The position numbers and the translations under genes are program-made. From Polynucleobacter kasalickyi (lineage in GTDB: Bacteria; Pseudomonadota; Gammaproteobacteria; Burkholderiales; Burkholderiaceae): DNA of 64,000 bases. This document shows positions 8,630 to 18,171 of the stretch, piece by piece (the first letter of the stretch is position 1; the number at the start of each line of letters is the position of its first letter). The stretch lies in NCBI RefSeq assembly GCF_900176405.1, contig NZ_FWXJ01000005.1, forward strand, positions 124,001 to 188,000, given 5' to 3'. Under the pieces are notes generated by a model. The model worked only from the letters and a program-made list of their open reading frames with translations, was not told the origin of the DNA and searched no databases.

Positions 8630-9916
8630 ATGTCCACAGAAATTATCGACCAACACCTGATTGATCCAGAAATTTGTATTCGTTGTAATACTTGTGAGGC
8701 TACCTGCCCAGTCGGAGCCATCACGCATGATTCTCGAAATTATGTTGTAGATGCGGAGATTTGTAATCTTTGTATGGCCTGCGTTCCACCTTGCCCAACT
8801 GGTTCAATCGATAATTGGCGAAAAATTCCAAAATCACGTGCATATAGTATCGAAGAGCAACTCATTTGGGATATTTTGCCGGAAGCTCTTGCGGCTGATG
8901 CCCTAGCAGAAATGAAGCCTGCTGAATCAAGTTTATCGAACTCGTCTGTATCAATGGAGCAAAAAGAGAGTTCAGTTGCTCAAAGTAGTAATACCCCTTT
9001 ACCGATGGCAAAACCCGTTAATTTTGGTTCAACCATTCCACCATGGTCAGCAGCACATCCTTATGTCAACTTATACGGCCCCAAGTCGGCTGTAAAAAGT
9101 GTCAAAGCTACGATTGTCGGAAACTTTAGAGTAACTGAAGTGGGCTCGAATTACGACACCCATCATATTGTGTTAGATTTTCATGACACGCCATTTCCAG
9201 TTTTAGAAGGTCAGTCAATTGGCATCATTCCCCCAGGTACTGATGATCAAGGTAAAGCACATCATGCGCGCCAATATTCAATTGCTAGTCCTCGTAATGG
9301 TGAACGCCCTGAATACAACAACCTTTCACTAACCATTAAACGTGTTTTAGAAGACCACGCTGGAAATCCAGTAAAAGGTGTTGCATCAAACTTTATGTGT
9401 GACTCACAAATTGGGGATCAGGTTGAGGTCATTGGACCATTTGGTTCAAGTTTTTTAATGCCAAATCATCCAGAGTCAAATATCATCATGATCTGTACGG
9501 GAACCGGCAGTGCCCCAATGCGAGCAATGACAGAATGGCGAAGAAGGTTAAGACAAACTGGCAAATTTAAAAATGGCCAATTAATGCTTTTCTTCGGCGC
9601 CAGAACGCAAGCAGAACTCCCCTACTTTGGTCCATTACAAAATTTACCAACAGACTTTATTGATATCAATTTAGCCTTTTCTAGAACCCCGAATGAGCCT
9701 AAAAAATATGTTCAAGACGCTATGCTAGAAAGAGCTCAAGATCTTGTAACCCTCCTAAAAAACCCCAATACCTATGTGTATGTTTGCGGTCTAAAAGCAA
9801 TGGAAGATGGCGTTATAAAAGCTTTAGAAGAAATTATTCAAAAGGATGGATTAAACTGGAATGAATTCGGTAATCAACTAAAACTTGAAGGTCGATTACA
9901 TTTAGAAACTTACTAG
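8630..9916 (+). CDS. boxA: benzoyl-CoA 2,3-epoxidase, reductase subunit BoxA
   Basis: BoxA passes electrons from NADPH through FAD and iron-sulfur clusters to BoxB. I place the start at the ATG at 8630 (428 residues). The frame is open from a TTG at 8609, but the extra seven residues look unconserved. The N-terminus carries two 4Fe-4S ferredoxin motifs, [12 protein letters not shown] and [12 protein letters not shown], in the first 70 residues. A low-complexity Ser/Ala/Glu linker (about 95-150) follows. The C-terminal half is a ferredoxin-NADP+ reductase fold with the FAD-binding RQYSIASP motif, the NADP-binding [11 protein letters not shown] motif and a C-terminal EGRLHLETY. The intact length and domain order match BoxA proteins. 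Confidence 0.94.
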   Translation: MSTEIIDQHLIDPEICIRCNTCEATCPVGAITHDSRNYVVDAEICNLCMACVPPCPTGSIDNWRKIPKSRAYSIEEQLIWDILPEALAADALAEMKPAESSLSNSSVSMEQKESSVAQSSNTPLPMAKPVNFGSTIPPWSAAHPYVNLYGPKSAVKSVKATIVGNFRVTEVGSNYDTHHIVLDFHDTPFPVLEGQSIGIIPPGTDDQGKAHHARQYSIASPRNGERPEYNNLSLTIKRVLEDHAGNPVKGVASNFMCDSQIGDQVEVIGPFGSSFLMPNHPESNIIMICTGTGSAPMRAMTEWRRRLRQTGKFKNGQLMLFFGARTQAELPYFGPLQNLPTDFIDINLAFSRTPNEPKKYVQDAMLERAQDLVTLLKNPNTYVYVCGLKAMEDGVIKALEEIIQKDGLNWNEFGNQLKLEGRLHLETY

Positions 9917-9956
9917 CCTCACCTCGCCCTTATAGGGGTTTTAACTTAATAAGATC

Positions 9957-10754
9957 ATGAAAAACTACACCACTTTAATTCTAAAAAATAGAGCACCTGG
10001 CGTGCTCGAAATTGAAATGTCTCGCCCTGAGGTCTTTAATGCCTTTGACGAAACCATGATTGTAGAAATGCAAGATGCCTTTGAGTTCGCTAATAACTCA
10101 CCTGAGATCCGCGTGATTGTTCTGTCAGGGACTGGCAAACACTTTAGTGCCGGAGCCGATCTGCAATGGATGAAAAGAGCAAGTACGGCATCTGAAGAAT
10201 GGAATCTTGAAGATGCGCGAAAATTCGCAAAAATGTTAAGTACCATTGATCAATCAGTTAAACCTGTAGTAGCACGTATTCAAGGAGCCGCTCTCGGCGG
10301 TGGATTTGGTTTAGCCTGTGTATGTGATATTGCAATTGCCGCAGAACAAGCAAGTTTTGCAATCAGTGAAGCTAAATTTGGGATACTTCCATCCGCCATT
10401 GGTCCTTATGTAATTAATACTGTTGGTAAAAGGCAAGCTAGACGTCTTGCTCTGACCACCATGAAAATCTCTGCGAATGATGCCCTCAAAATCAATTTAG
10501 TTCATGAAGTAACAACGCTAGATCAATTAGATGCTGTGGTTAATCAGAATGTAACCATGTTGTTAGCTAGCAGCCCCAATGCCATTAAAGAAATTAAGCA
10601 ATTATTTGGTCAACTGGCGCATGGCCCAGTAACGCCTGAAGTTGTTGAACTCACTGCTCAAACAATTAGCCGTGTCAGAGGAACTGATGAGGCAAAAGAA
10701 GGATTTGATGCCTTTTTAAATAAACGACCTGCAAATTGGATTCCACAATCATGA
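9957..10754 (+). CDS. enoyl-CoA hydratase/isomerase family protein
   Basis: This 265-residue crotonase-fold enzyme most likely hydrates or isomerises the dehydroadipyl-CoA made by BoxD. It has the oxyanion-hole segment KHFSAGADLQWMKRA (about residues 62-76) and a second glycine-rich element GAALGGGFGLACVCD (about 105-119). A typical catalytic region SEAKFGILPSAIGPYV (about 137-152) follows. In isolation it resembles the methylglutaconyl-CoA hydratase branch (LiuC-like) as much as PaaF. The operon position makes a PaaF-like role in benzoate catabolism more likely. Its stop overlaps the start of the next gene by four bases (ATGA at 10,751). Confidence 0.8.
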   Translation: MKNYTTLILKNRAPGVLEIEMSRPEVFNAFDETMIVEMQDAFEFANNSPEIRVIVLSGTGKHFSAGADLQWMKRASTASEEWNLEDARKFAKMLSTIDQSVKPVVARIQGAALGGGFGLACVCDIAIAAEQASFAISEAKFGILPSAIGPYVINTVGKRQARRLALTTMKISANDALKINLVHEVTTLDQLDAVVNQNVTMLLASSPNAIKEIKQLFGQLAHGPVTPEVVELTAQTISRVRGTDEAKEGFDAFLNKRPANWIPQS

Positions 10755-12256
10755 TTGAACTATCGCAGGGAAAAATCTTAGTCATTGGTGCTGGCATTAT
10801 GGGCACAGGCATCGCTCAAGTTGCTGCTCAAACCGGCCATCAAGTAGCACTATTTGATGCCAAGGAAGGCGCCAACTTAAAAGCCATCGAATCCTTAACG
10901 AAAAGTTTAGAAAACTTAGTTTCTCGGGGAAAGATGTCCCCTGAATTAATGCAAACCACTTTGCAAAATATTCGTCCAATTCAAGAGTTGTCAGATGCCA
11001 AAGATGTAGTTCTAGTGATTGAAGCTATTGTTGAAAAACTTGATGTTAAAAGAGCGTTATTTCAACAACTCGAAACAGTTGTTAGCGAACAATGTATTTT
11101 AGCCACCAACACGTCTTCAATTTCAGTGACTGCAATTGCAAATGGTTTGAAACGACCACAACAATTGGTGGGGATGCACTTCTTCAACCCAGTGCCGGTC
11201 ATGAAGCTAGTCGAAGTAGTCAGCGGTTTACAAACCGATCCTGAGGTAGCAAACGCCATTTTTACACTTTCTCAAGCTTGGTCAAAAGTGCCCGTGCATA
11301 CTAAATCAACACCAGGATTTATTGTCAATCGTATTGCACGACCTTTTTATGCGGAAGCACTTGGCATGTTGCAAGAACAAGTGGCTAGCCCCTTTGAAAT
11401 CGATAGTTGTTTAAAGTCTGCCGGCTTTAAGATGGGACCCTGCGAACTAATGGACTTAATTGGTCATGACACAAATTTTTCAGTCACCTCCAGTGTCTAT
11501 GAAGCGAATTTTTATGATAAGCGCTTTACCCCATCATTAATTCAAAAAGAGTTAGTTGACGGAGGTTTACTGGGCAGAAAGTCCGGTCGTGGTTTTTACG
11601 ATTACTCTGCGGATGCTGTAAAACCTTCGATTCTCACTCCAGAAGCAAAACCACTGCCATCAAAGTTAAAAATCGTATTACACGGTGATCAACCACTAAT
11701 TACTTTTTTTAGTGAGCAACTAGAATCCTTGAACATCAAATATGAATTCGATGAAGAAAGTGACTGGTCAGGAGTAGCCTATAACCAAATCGAAATCCGC
11801 ATTACTGATGGTTTAATGGCGACAGAAATGGATCATAACGCCGTTCTCATTGATCAATCTTTTGCACCGTTTGCTGGGATGCATTTAGCATGGACGCACT
11901 CAACAACGGCAACTAAAGAATTAATGAAATCAGTTGAAAATTTCTTAATCACTTTAGGTATTCAACCAATCAAGGTGATTGACTCACCTGGTCTGATTGT
12001 GGCTAGAACAATTGCAATGCTCATTAATGAGGCCTGTGACGCGGTAAACCAGGCGGTTTGTACTGAAGATGCAGTGAATCAAGCGATGCGTCTAGGGGTT
12101 AATTATCCACAAGGTCCATTTGATTGGTTAGAACAATGGTCTGCGGCAGATGTGGCATTTTTATTAGACAGCATGGATGACTTTTATCGTGGTGAACGAT
12201 ATCGTGTGAGCCCGATGCTTCGTAGAAAATCTTGTGAGGAATTGCTCAATGAATGA
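10751..12256 (+). CDS. 3-hydroxyacyl-CoA dehydrogenase (3-hydroxyadipyl-CoA dehydrogenase, PaaH-like)
   Basis: The predicted reaction is NAD+-dependent oxidation of 3-hydroxyadipyl-CoA to 3-oxoadipyl-CoA. I use the ATG at 10,751, coupled to the upstream stop, rather than an upstream TTG. The result is 501 residues. The N-terminal Rossmann motif is GAGIMGTGIAQVAAQTG. The NAD-binding domain ends with the NTSSISVTAIA and GMHFFNPVPVMKLVEVV signature, in which the His is the catalytic base. Two C-terminal helical domains follow, the second starting near residue 410. This long tandem form is typical of PaaH proteins of phenylacetate and benzoate pathways, and not of the 280-residue Hbd type. Confidence 0.88.
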   Translation: MIELSQGKILVIGAGIMGTGIAQVAAQTGHQVALFDAKEGANLKAIESLTKSLENLVSRGKMSPELMQTTLQNIRPIQELSDAKDVVLVIEAIVEKLDVKRALFQQLETVVSEQCILATNTSSISVTAIANGLKRPQQLVGMHFFNPVPVMKLVEVVSGLQTDPEVANAIFTLSQAWSKVPVHTKSTPGFIVNRIARPFYAEALGMLQEQVASPFEIDSCLKSAGFKMGPCELMDLIGHDTNFSVTSSVYEANFYDKRFTPSLIQKELVDGGLLGRKSGRGFYDYSADAVKPSILTPEAKPLPSKLKIVLHGDQPLITFFSEQLESLNIKYEFDEESDWSGVAYNQIEIRITDGLMATEMDHNAVLIDQSFAPFAGMHLAWTHSTTATKELMKSVENFLITLGIQPIKVIDSPGLIVARTIAMLINEACDAVNQAVCTEDAVNQAMRLGVNYPQGPFDWLEQWSAADVAFLLDSMDDFYRGERYRVSPMLRRKSCEELLNE

Positions 12257-13055
12257 AATTTTAGAGATTTGCCCTAATTTACGAGTAGAAATTTTATCGA
12301 ATGGTGTTGCTGAATTAATCATTGGTCCAGCTGGTGGTATGCCAATGACAGACGATGTCATGCACGCCGCCTTAGGCACAGTTTTTACGAAACTCAATCA
12401 ACATCCCTCTGTGAGAGCAATTCTTATCCACAGTGAGGGTAAAGGGTTTTGTGCTGGCGGTGCTTTCTCTATGGTTGAGGGCATGATTAATTCTCAGGAT
12501 GCCCGACTACGCGTTTTGCGTGAAGCAAGAGAGCTTGTCCAAAGTATGATTGATTGTGACGTACCAATTGTTTCTACAATTAATGGTGCGGCAGTTGGGG
12601 CGGGTGCCGCTCTGGCCTTATTAGCTGATATTTCGATTGCTGGGACGAAAGCGAAGATCATTGATGGTCATACGAAATTAGGTGTAGCTGCAGGCGATCA
12701 TGCTGCTGTCATTTGGCCATTACTTTGTGGGATGGCCAAAGCAAAATACCATTTATTGATGTGCAACACCATCGACGGTGTTGAAGCTGAACGTATTGGA
12801 CTTGTAAGTCTTGTGGTACCTGACGAAGAGTTACTTACAAAGGCACGTGAAGTTGCCACGACCTTGGCGAGTGGCAGTCCGACCGCCTTAGCATTTACAA
12901 AACGCTCCCTCAATCATTGGTTAAGAGCCGCTTGGCCAGCATTTGAACATTCATTGACATTAGAGATTTTAGGTTTCGCAGGTAGTGATGTGAAAGTAGG
13001 ACTAAAAGCTGTTCAAGAAAAACAATCTCCTGAATTTTCAAAAGTAAAAATTTAA
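12249..13055 (+). CDS. enoyl-CoA hydratase/isomerase family protein (second crotonase)
   Basis: This is a 268-residue crotonase-family protein starting at the ATG at 12,249, which overlaps the upstream stop by eight bases. An in-frame GTG at 12,234 is less likely. It carries KGFCAGGAFSMVEG (oxyanion hole) and GAAVGAGAALALLADI, then HTKLGVAAGDHAAVIWPLL. That last sequence is a distinctive GDHAAV variant lacking the usual Glu-containing catalytic loop, which suggests an isomerase or a divergent hydratase. A PaaG-like shift of the double bond of 3,4-dehydroadipyl-CoA to the 2,3 position is a reasonable guess, with the gene at 9957 doing the hydration. The assignment is by context only. Confidence 0.72.
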   Translation: MNEILEICPNLRVEILSNGVAELIIGPAGGMPMTDDVMHAALGTVFTKLNQHPSVRAILIHSEGKGFCAGGAFSMVEGMINSQDARLRVLREARELVQSMIDCDVPIVSTINGAAVGAGAALALLADISIAGTKAKIIDGHTKLGVAAGDHAAVIWPLLCGMAKAKYHLLMCNTIDGVEAERIGLVSLVVPDEELLTKAREVATTLASGSPTALAFTKRSLNHWLRAAWPAFEHSLTLEILGFAGSDVKVGLKAVQEKQSPEFSKVKI

Positions 13056-13513
13056 TGAAATTTGCTGACTTTCATAAAGATCAAGTTTTAAGAACTCGTT
13101 CTTATCTCATAACTGAAGAAGAAATTATTCAGTTTGCTAAAGCTTATGATCCTCAATGGTTTCATACGAATATTGCAGCAGCAAATGAAGGGCCTTACCA
13201 AGGTCTCATCGCGAGTGGGTGGATGACTTGCGGCATTGCCATGCGACTTGTTGCAAATGAAATATTAGAGGGCTCAGAGTCAAATGGTTCACCTGGGCTA
13301 GCATATCTTCGGTGGCCGGCCCCGGTCAGACCTGGTGATGAATTATTTGTGCAAACAACGGTGATTGATCATCGCTTTTCTAATAGCAAACCCCATATCG
13401 GCATTTTAAAGTGGCGTTGGCAGGTGTTTACTCAATTGAATATCGAAGTTTTGGATTTAGAAGCAACCAGTTTTTTTGACACTTCGATGAAAACTATCCC
13501 TTCTAACGAATAG
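13055..13513 (+). CDS. MaoC family dehydratase
   Basis: This 152-residue protein has a single hot-dog fold of the MaoC (R-specific enoyl-CoA hydratase) type. Residues about 23-37 match the conserved hydratase loop: EEIIQFAKAYDPQWFH, with the Asp and His expected to act as catalytic pair. It is joined to the previous gene by a TAATG overlap and ends the benzoate operon. In phenylacetate pathways a MaoC domain is fused to the aldehyde dehydrogenase PaaZ, where it opens the oxepin ring. Here it is free-standing and its role is uncertain: perhaps hydration or dehydration of an enoyl-CoA intermediate. The next gene is convergent, 40 bases away. Confidence 0.8.
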   Translation: MKFADFHKDQVLRTRSYLITEEEIIQFAKAYDPQWFHTNIAAANEGPYQGLIASGWMTCGIAMRLVANEILEGSESNGSPGLAYLRWPAPVRPGDELFVQTTVIDHRFSNSKPHIGILKWRWQVFTQLNIEVLDLEATSFFDTSMKTIPSNE

Positions 13514-13552
13514 TTTTCATCTCTCCAAAAATAGATTTACTTTTAGTGAAGA

Positions 13553-15943
13553 TTAGATCGTTCCTAATGCTTTTAAAATCTTTTCTGGTGTTAATGGTTG
13601 ATCAAAGCTATGCACATTAAACGGCGCTAGAGCATCATTAATGGCGTTAATGACCGCTCCAGGAGCGCCAGCTGTACCCGCCTCACCAGCACCCTTAGCA
13701 CCCAGCAAAGAGGACTTCGTTGGGGTTTGCACGTGTGCCACTTCAATATCAGGCATCTCAGAGGCCATTGGCACTAAATAATCAGCCATGTTGCCATTGA
13801 TCATTTGCCCCATTTCATCGTATAAACACTCTTCAAATAGAGCCCCACCAATTCCTTGCACAATAGCGCCACGAATTTGCTCATCGACTAGCATTGGGTT
13901 AATAACCCGACCACAATCCTCCACGGCCCAGTGTTTTAGCAACTTCACAAAACCCGTATTCGTATCCACTTCGACATAAGAAGCTTGGACACCATTGGTA
14001 AAGATAAAGGGGTAATCCTTTTGTGAATAATGTCGAGTTACCGTCAAATCGGCTTGAAGATCTTTTGGCAAAGTATCGGTTCTGAAATAACCAACTCGCC
14101 CCACCTCGCTCAAAGGAAGTTTCTCTTCATTCGTCAAACGGTCAATGACTTTCCCTTGTTTTAATGCCAAACTTGAAGCATCAACTTTAAGGATTGCACC
14201 GGCAATTTTTAAGATATTTTCTTTTAATGCCAGACCTGCAAGTAATACAGCCTCACCACCAATACCCGCTCCTCTGGATGCCCAAGTTCCACCACCGTAT
14301 GGTGTCGCACTAGTATCACTGGTGATTAGACGCACATGTTCAATGGGTAGACCAACGGCATCTGCTGCAATTTGGGCAAAGATGGCTTCATTACCTTGTC
14401 CTTGTTCCCCAACGCTTACTGCAACAGCAATCACGCCTGATGGATCCAAGCGAATCGTTGCACCATCTTGGGAAGCAATGCGAGCACCACCAACACCATA
14501 AAAGGCAGGACTGGGGTTCGTTAACTCAATTAAGGTGGCTATCCCAATCCCACGATAAATACCGCGACTGCGAAGTTCTTCTTGCTCTTTTCTTAAACTA
14601 GCGTAGTCCATGAGTTCTTCTAATTTAGCCAAACACTGCTCGTGAGAAAGCACTTCAAGTCTAATACCAGAAGCCCCTGTATAGGGATAAGCATCATCAG
14701 GAATCACATTGATTTTTCTAATTTCCAATGGATCCATCTTGAGTTGCATAGCGGCAAGATCAACCAGTCCCTCAGTCACAGCACAAGCAATCGGATGTCC
14801 TACACCACGATACTGGCAGGTAGGTGTTTTATTTTGAAAAACCACATTCAAATTTGCTCGGTATTGAAGATGCTTGTAAGGACCACCCACTAAATTCACG
14901 ACTTGATTACCTTCGATGGCACTGGTTCGTGGGAACATAGAGTAAGGCCCAATACCAGTGAGATCGTCGATTTCAAATGCTAAAATCTGACCCTCTTTAG
15001 TAACTGCAATCTTTCCTTGAATAATATGCTCTCTAGCATGAATATCACTCAAGTAAGACTCGAGTCGATCAGCCACAAACTTAATCGGACGTTTGAGCAT
15101 AATAGATAAACCCACCGTAGCAAAATCATCAGGATACGCATGGACTTTAATGCCGAATGAGCCACCTACATCATGACAAATGACGCGGACATCCGATTCT
15201 ACTAAGTCAAACTGTCGACAATACAAATCTTGCATCATGTGCGGTGCTTGGAAAGAGTGATAAACCGTCAACCTGCCATCTGCACCAAAGTCAGCAATTT
15301 GACAACGTGGCTCGAGGGTCACGCCAGTGTGCCTACCAAAACGAAACTCTGCAGAAGCAACCACATCTGCCTTGGCAAACTGAGCATCGACATCACCCGT
15401 ATCTAAAGTTCTTTTAAAACAAATGTTATCGCCTAATTCCGGATGAATCATAGGAACATTGGGATCTAAAGCTGCTTGCATATCTAATAAAGCGGGTAAA
15501 TCTTCCCATTCCACTTCAACAAAAGGTAGCGCATCTTCTGCTTGTGCCCGCGTCTTTGCTACAACGGCCACCACTGGCTCACCCTGCCAACAGGCACGAT
15601 CAATCGCGAGAGGATATTGAGGAGCCGATTTCATACCCGCCAAATGGGTCAGGGTTGCGACCCAAGGCTTACAAACGGTTGCCAACTCATTGCCATCAAC
15701 TACTGCAATTACCCCAGGCATCTTCAAAGCATGCTCTTTGATGATCTTGATAATTTTCATATGCGCAACGGGAGAACGCCAATACACTACGTGGGCCATT
15801 TTGGGCAATGAAATATCATCAATATATTTACCATTCCCCTCAGTGAGTCTTTTTGCCCCATGACGTGGTTCACTCATCCCAATATAACGTTGTTCAGTCG
15901 TTACAGGGGTTAATTTTTCTTGTATTTCGCTAGGTTTATTCAC
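13553..15943 (-). CDS. xanthine dehydrogenase family molybdopterin-binding subunit (CoxL-like)
   Basis: This 796-residue protein is the large, molybdenum-binding subunit of a three-subunit hydroxylase of the xanthine oxidase family. Its N-terminal hammerhead domain starts with KRLTEGNGKYIDDI, and molybdopterin-binding segments follow. The catalytic glutamate is visible in LGAKGAGEAGTAGAPGAVINA near residue 755. The CO-dehydrogenase active-site cysteine motif (AYxCSFR) is absent, replaced by YRGVGHPIACAVTEG. So this is not a CO dehydrogenase but a hydroxylase of some carbon substrate, such as an aromatic aldehyde or heterocycle. It ends a minus-strand operon: FAD subunit, 2Fe-2S subunit, then this gene. 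The substrate is unknown. Confidence 0.86.
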   Translation of the reverse strand: MNKPSEIQEKLTPVTTEQRYIGMSEPRHGAKRLTEGNGKYIDDISLPKMAHVVYWRSPVAHMKIIKIIKEHALKMPGVIAVVDGNELATVCKPWVATLTHLAGMKSAPQYPLAIDRACWQGEPVVAVVAKTRAQAEDALPFVEVEWEDLPALLDMQAALDPNVPMIHPELGDNICFKRTLDTGDVDAQFAKADVVASAEFRFGRHTGVTLEPRCQIADFGADGRLTVYHSFQAPHMMQDLYCRQFDLVESDVRVICHDVGGSFGIKVHAYPDDFATVGLSIMLKRPIKFVADRLESYLSDIHAREHIIQGKIAVTKEGQILAFEIDDLTGIGPYSMFPRTSAIEGNQVVNLVGGPYKHLQYRANLNVVFQNKTPTCQYRGVGHPIACAVTEGLVDLAAMQLKMDPLEIRKINVIPDDAYPYTGASGIRLEVLSHEQCLAKLEELMDYASLRKEQEELRSRGIYRGIGIATLIELTNPSPAFYGVGGARIASQDGATIRLDPSGVIAVAVSVGEQGQGNEAIFAQIAADAVGLPIEHVRLITSDTSATPYGGGTWASRGAGIGGEAVLLAGLALKENILKIAGAILKVDASSLALKQGKVIDRLTNEEKLPLSEVGRVGYFRTDTLPKDLQADLTVTRHYSQKDYPFIFTNGVQASYVEVDTNTGFVKLLKHWAVEDCGRVINPMLVDEQIRGAIVQGIGGALFEECLYDEMGQMINGNMADYLVPMASEMPDIEVAHVQTPTKSSLLGAKGAGEAGTAGAPGAVINAINDALAPFNVHSFDQPLTPEKILKALGTI

Positions 15944-15959
15944 AATAATTCCTTTTCAA

Positions 15960-16454
15960 TCAAGACTTATTCACAGCAAGTGCAAGCCGTTCTTCTAAAA
16001 CGTAACAAATTGCATCAACAATTGCTTGATAGCCAGTGCAACGACAATAATTTCCAGAAATCCACTCACGGACTTCTTCCCTAGTAGCTAATGGTTTTAG
16101 TTCAATTAACTCAGCAGCAGCGAGTAACATGCCAGAGGTACAAAATCCACATTGCAGCGCATTAAACTTTAAGAATGCTTGCTGGAGATCCTTGTAATGA
16201 CCCGAAGAAGTTAAACCCTCAATCGTCTCTACCGTGCCTTGGTCAGCCTGCACAGCCAACACTAAACATCCACGAACAATTTTCCCGTTTAATTTCACAG
16301 TACAGGCACCACAAGCGCCCTGTTCACAACCTAAATGTGAACCAGTCAAACATTGATCATCGCGCAAAAAATCAACCAAATGCTGCCTTGGTTCGACTTC
16401 TGTAGTGATCGACTGACCATTCAAGGTCATGTGAATAGTTGTTTTATTTGCCAT
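15960..16454 (-). CDS. (2Fe-2S)-binding subunit of molybdenum hydroxylase (CoxS-like)
   Basis: This 164-residue protein is the small electron-transfer subunit. It has a plant-type 2Fe-2S site (GCEQGACGACTVKL with a distal Cys in KIVRGC) and a C-terminal helical 2Fe-2S site (QCGFCTSGM and NYCRCTGYQAIVDA). All eight cluster cysteines appear present and the length is normal for the family. It lies between the FAD and molybdenum subunits with short gaps on both sides (32 and 16 bases). The order medium-small-large is that of the cox-type hydroxylases. Confidence 0.92.
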   Translation of the reverse strand: MANKTTIHMTLNGQSITTEVEPRQHLVDFLRDDQCLTGSHLGCEQGACGACTVKLNGKIVRGCLVLAVQADQGTVETIEGLTSSGHYKDLQQAFLKFNALQCGFCTSGMLLAAAELIELKPLATREEVREWISGNYCRCTGYQAIVDAICYVLEERLALAVNKS

Positions 16455-16486
16455 AAAATATTTTCTTGATTTGAATTAAGTAATAA

Positions 16487-17365
16487 TTATTTTGCTAAAG
16501 ACTTCAAAGCTCTTTCGATCAAAACACCAATCAAATGAGTTTTCATTTTTGCAGAGTTGGTTAAGTCTGACATCGTCTGAATTTCAGATCGAACAGCTGA
16601 CTGACACTGGGCAATCAAATCCAGCTCTTTCATCTTTGCCAACGAGTTTCCAATGAGTAAATTTTGAGCTTGAGAAGCAATCATGGGAGTTGATGCAACG
16701 GAAAAATAAACGATCCGTGCTTCTTTAACGATTCCGGCAATATGCTCTAATTGCACGGTGAGCCCAGCAATTGCATAGTCGCCATGTCGCCTTGCTAATT
16801 CTTCAAAATAGTCACAAGTTAGCAGACTAGAAATGACAAATTCAGTACCCAACAGAATCTCATTAGCTTGTAAATCTGTGGTGTATAAATCTTTAAAAAA
16901 ATCTTTTGCCTTCATTTTGCGCTGTCCGTCTGGACTGGCAATCACCATCACACCATCTAGAGCAATTGCGCAGGCAGGCCATTCTGCAGCCGGATCACCA
17001 TAGACAATTGAACCACCCCATGTACCCAAATTTCTAATGGCACGGTGAGCAATGTGTGGCACTGCTTTCTTCAATAGTGGTAATTTCTCAGCAATGATTT
17101 GAGAGTCTTCAATTTCAGTATGGGTCGTCATCGCCCCCACAAAAATCACCTCTTGATGACCGTCTGATCGAACTTTTATGCCTTTTAATTCATCCACTCC
17201 ATTTAAATCAATCAATAACTCTGGTGCAGATAATCGCATATTTAACGATGGCAATAAACTCTGACCACCTGCAATCAACTTGGCATTATCACCAAAATCT
17301 TGTAACAAACTAAGGGCTTGATCGATCGTTTGAACTTTACGGTAATCAAAGGCTGCTGCTTTCAT
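16487..17365 (-). CDS. FAD-binding subunit of molybdenum hydroxylase (CoxM-like)
   Basis: This 292-residue protein binds FAD and passes electrons from the iron-sulfur subunit to the acceptor. The flavin-binding motif IAGGQSLLPSLNMRL (about residues 32-46) and the second motif NLGTWGGSIVYGDPAAEWPA (about 112-131) are intact. The C-terminal CO-dehydrogenase flavoprotein domain follows. Length is normal. It is the first gene of the operon, divergent from the TetR regulator, with a 115-base shared promoter region that holds a clear dyad. Confidence 0.9.
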   Translation of the reverse strand: MKAAAFDYRKVQTIDQALSLLQDFGDNAKLIAGGQSLLPSLNMRLSAPELLIDLNGVDELKGIKVRSDGHQEVIFVGAMTTHTEIEDSQIIAEKLPLLKKAVPHIAHRAIRNLGTWGGSIVYGDPAAEWPACAIALDGVMVIASPDGQRKMKAKDFFKDLYTTDLQANEILLGTEFVISSLLTCDYFEELARRHGDYAIAGLTVQLEHIAGIVKEARIVYFSVASTPMIASQAQNLLIGNSLAKMKELDLIAQCQSAVRSEIQTMSDLTNSAKMKTHLIGVLIERALKSLAK

Positions 17366-17427
17366 TCTATCTCCAAAATTCTGACTGGTATCTTAATAAA
17401 GATTTATTTAAAATTACAATACTGTTA

Positions 17428-17449
17428 TTATTTAACAAATGTTCAATAA
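17428..17449. promoter_or_regulatory. dyad operator between molybdenum hydroxylase and TetR genes
   Basis: A 22-base dyad TTATTnAACA-AA-TGTTnAATAA lies in the 115-base divergent intergenic region. The arms match at 18 of 22 positions on reverse complement. It is 31 bases upstream of the TetR start and 62 bases upstream of the hydroxylase operon start. Placement and form fit autoregulation and control by the adjacent TetR protein. Confidence 0.6.
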
Positions 17450-17480
17450 GAACCTATTCGTGTAAACCCTTATCCTTCTT

Positions 17481-18170
17481 ATGCAAACTCAACCCACTGA
17501 GGAAACTTCATTTTCTACATCTCAGTCAGAAACTCCATCCCCTAGACGGATGAGTCCTGAAAAACGAGAGAGACAAATTGTTAATCAAGCAATTGCTTTT
17601 TTCGCGAAACATGGGTTTGAGGGTCAATTAAGAACGCTTACTGAGGACTTAGGTATTACTCATACCTTGCTATACCACTACTTCCCAACAAAAGCAGATT
17701 TGATCGAAAGAGTTTATCAAGAGGTGGTTGTTGATCGATGGAAACCAGAATGGCAAATGTTATTATCAGATGAAGGAAAATCGACAGAAGCGAAATTTGT
17801 AGAATTTTATATTGATTATGCAAAAACAATTCTCACACACGATTTTGTCAGAATTTTAGTTTTTTCCGGACTATCCGACAAAATTTTTAGTGATCGATTT
17901 TTTAAATTACTTCAAACTAAAATCCTTCCCTTACTCATTTTTGAAACACGAAAATATTGTAAAGTCCCAGTCCAACAACCTACCAGCGAAAAAGAAATGG
18001 AATTACTATTAGGGCTCCATGGTGGTATCTTTTATTTAGGTATCAGGCGTTGGATTTATGGCGCATCATTTCAATCAGAAACACACCAAATGAGCGATGA
18101 AGAAATTATTCAAGATCGCATCACATCTTATTTATTAAGCGCGCAACATTTATTGAAGAAGGAGAAATAG
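17481..18170 (+). CDS. TetR/AcrR family transcriptional regulator
   Basis: This 229-residue protein has a TetR-type DNA-binding domain at about residues 30-80 (QAIAFFAKHGFEGQLRTLTE followed by LGITHTLLYHYFPTKADLI). The remaining C-terminal domain is helical and would bind a ligand. It is divergent from the three molybdenum hydroxylase genes and shares the operator-like dyad with them. It is followed by the VOC and FAD monooxygenase genes at one-base and four-base gaps, so all three probably form one transcript. The natural inducer is unknown, perhaps the substrate imported by the neighbouring Liv transporter. Confidence 0.88.
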   Translation: MQTQPTEETSFSTSQSETPSPRRMSPEKRERQIVNQAIAFFAKHGFEGQLRTLTEDLGITHTLLYHYFPTKADLIERVYQEVVVDRWKPEWQMLLSDEGKSTEAKFVEFYIDYAKTILTHDFVRILVFSGLSDKIFSDRFFKLLQTKILPLLIFETRKYCKVPVQQPTSEKEMELLLGLHGGIFYLGIRRWIYGASFQSETHQMSDEEIIQDRITSYLLSAQHLLKKEK

Positions 18171-18171
18171 C

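Noticed and set aside
13553..15943. CO dehydrogenase large subunit (coxL)
   Set aside because: The AYxCSFR active-site motif is missing, so the enzyme is not a form I CO dehydrogenase although it is in the same family.
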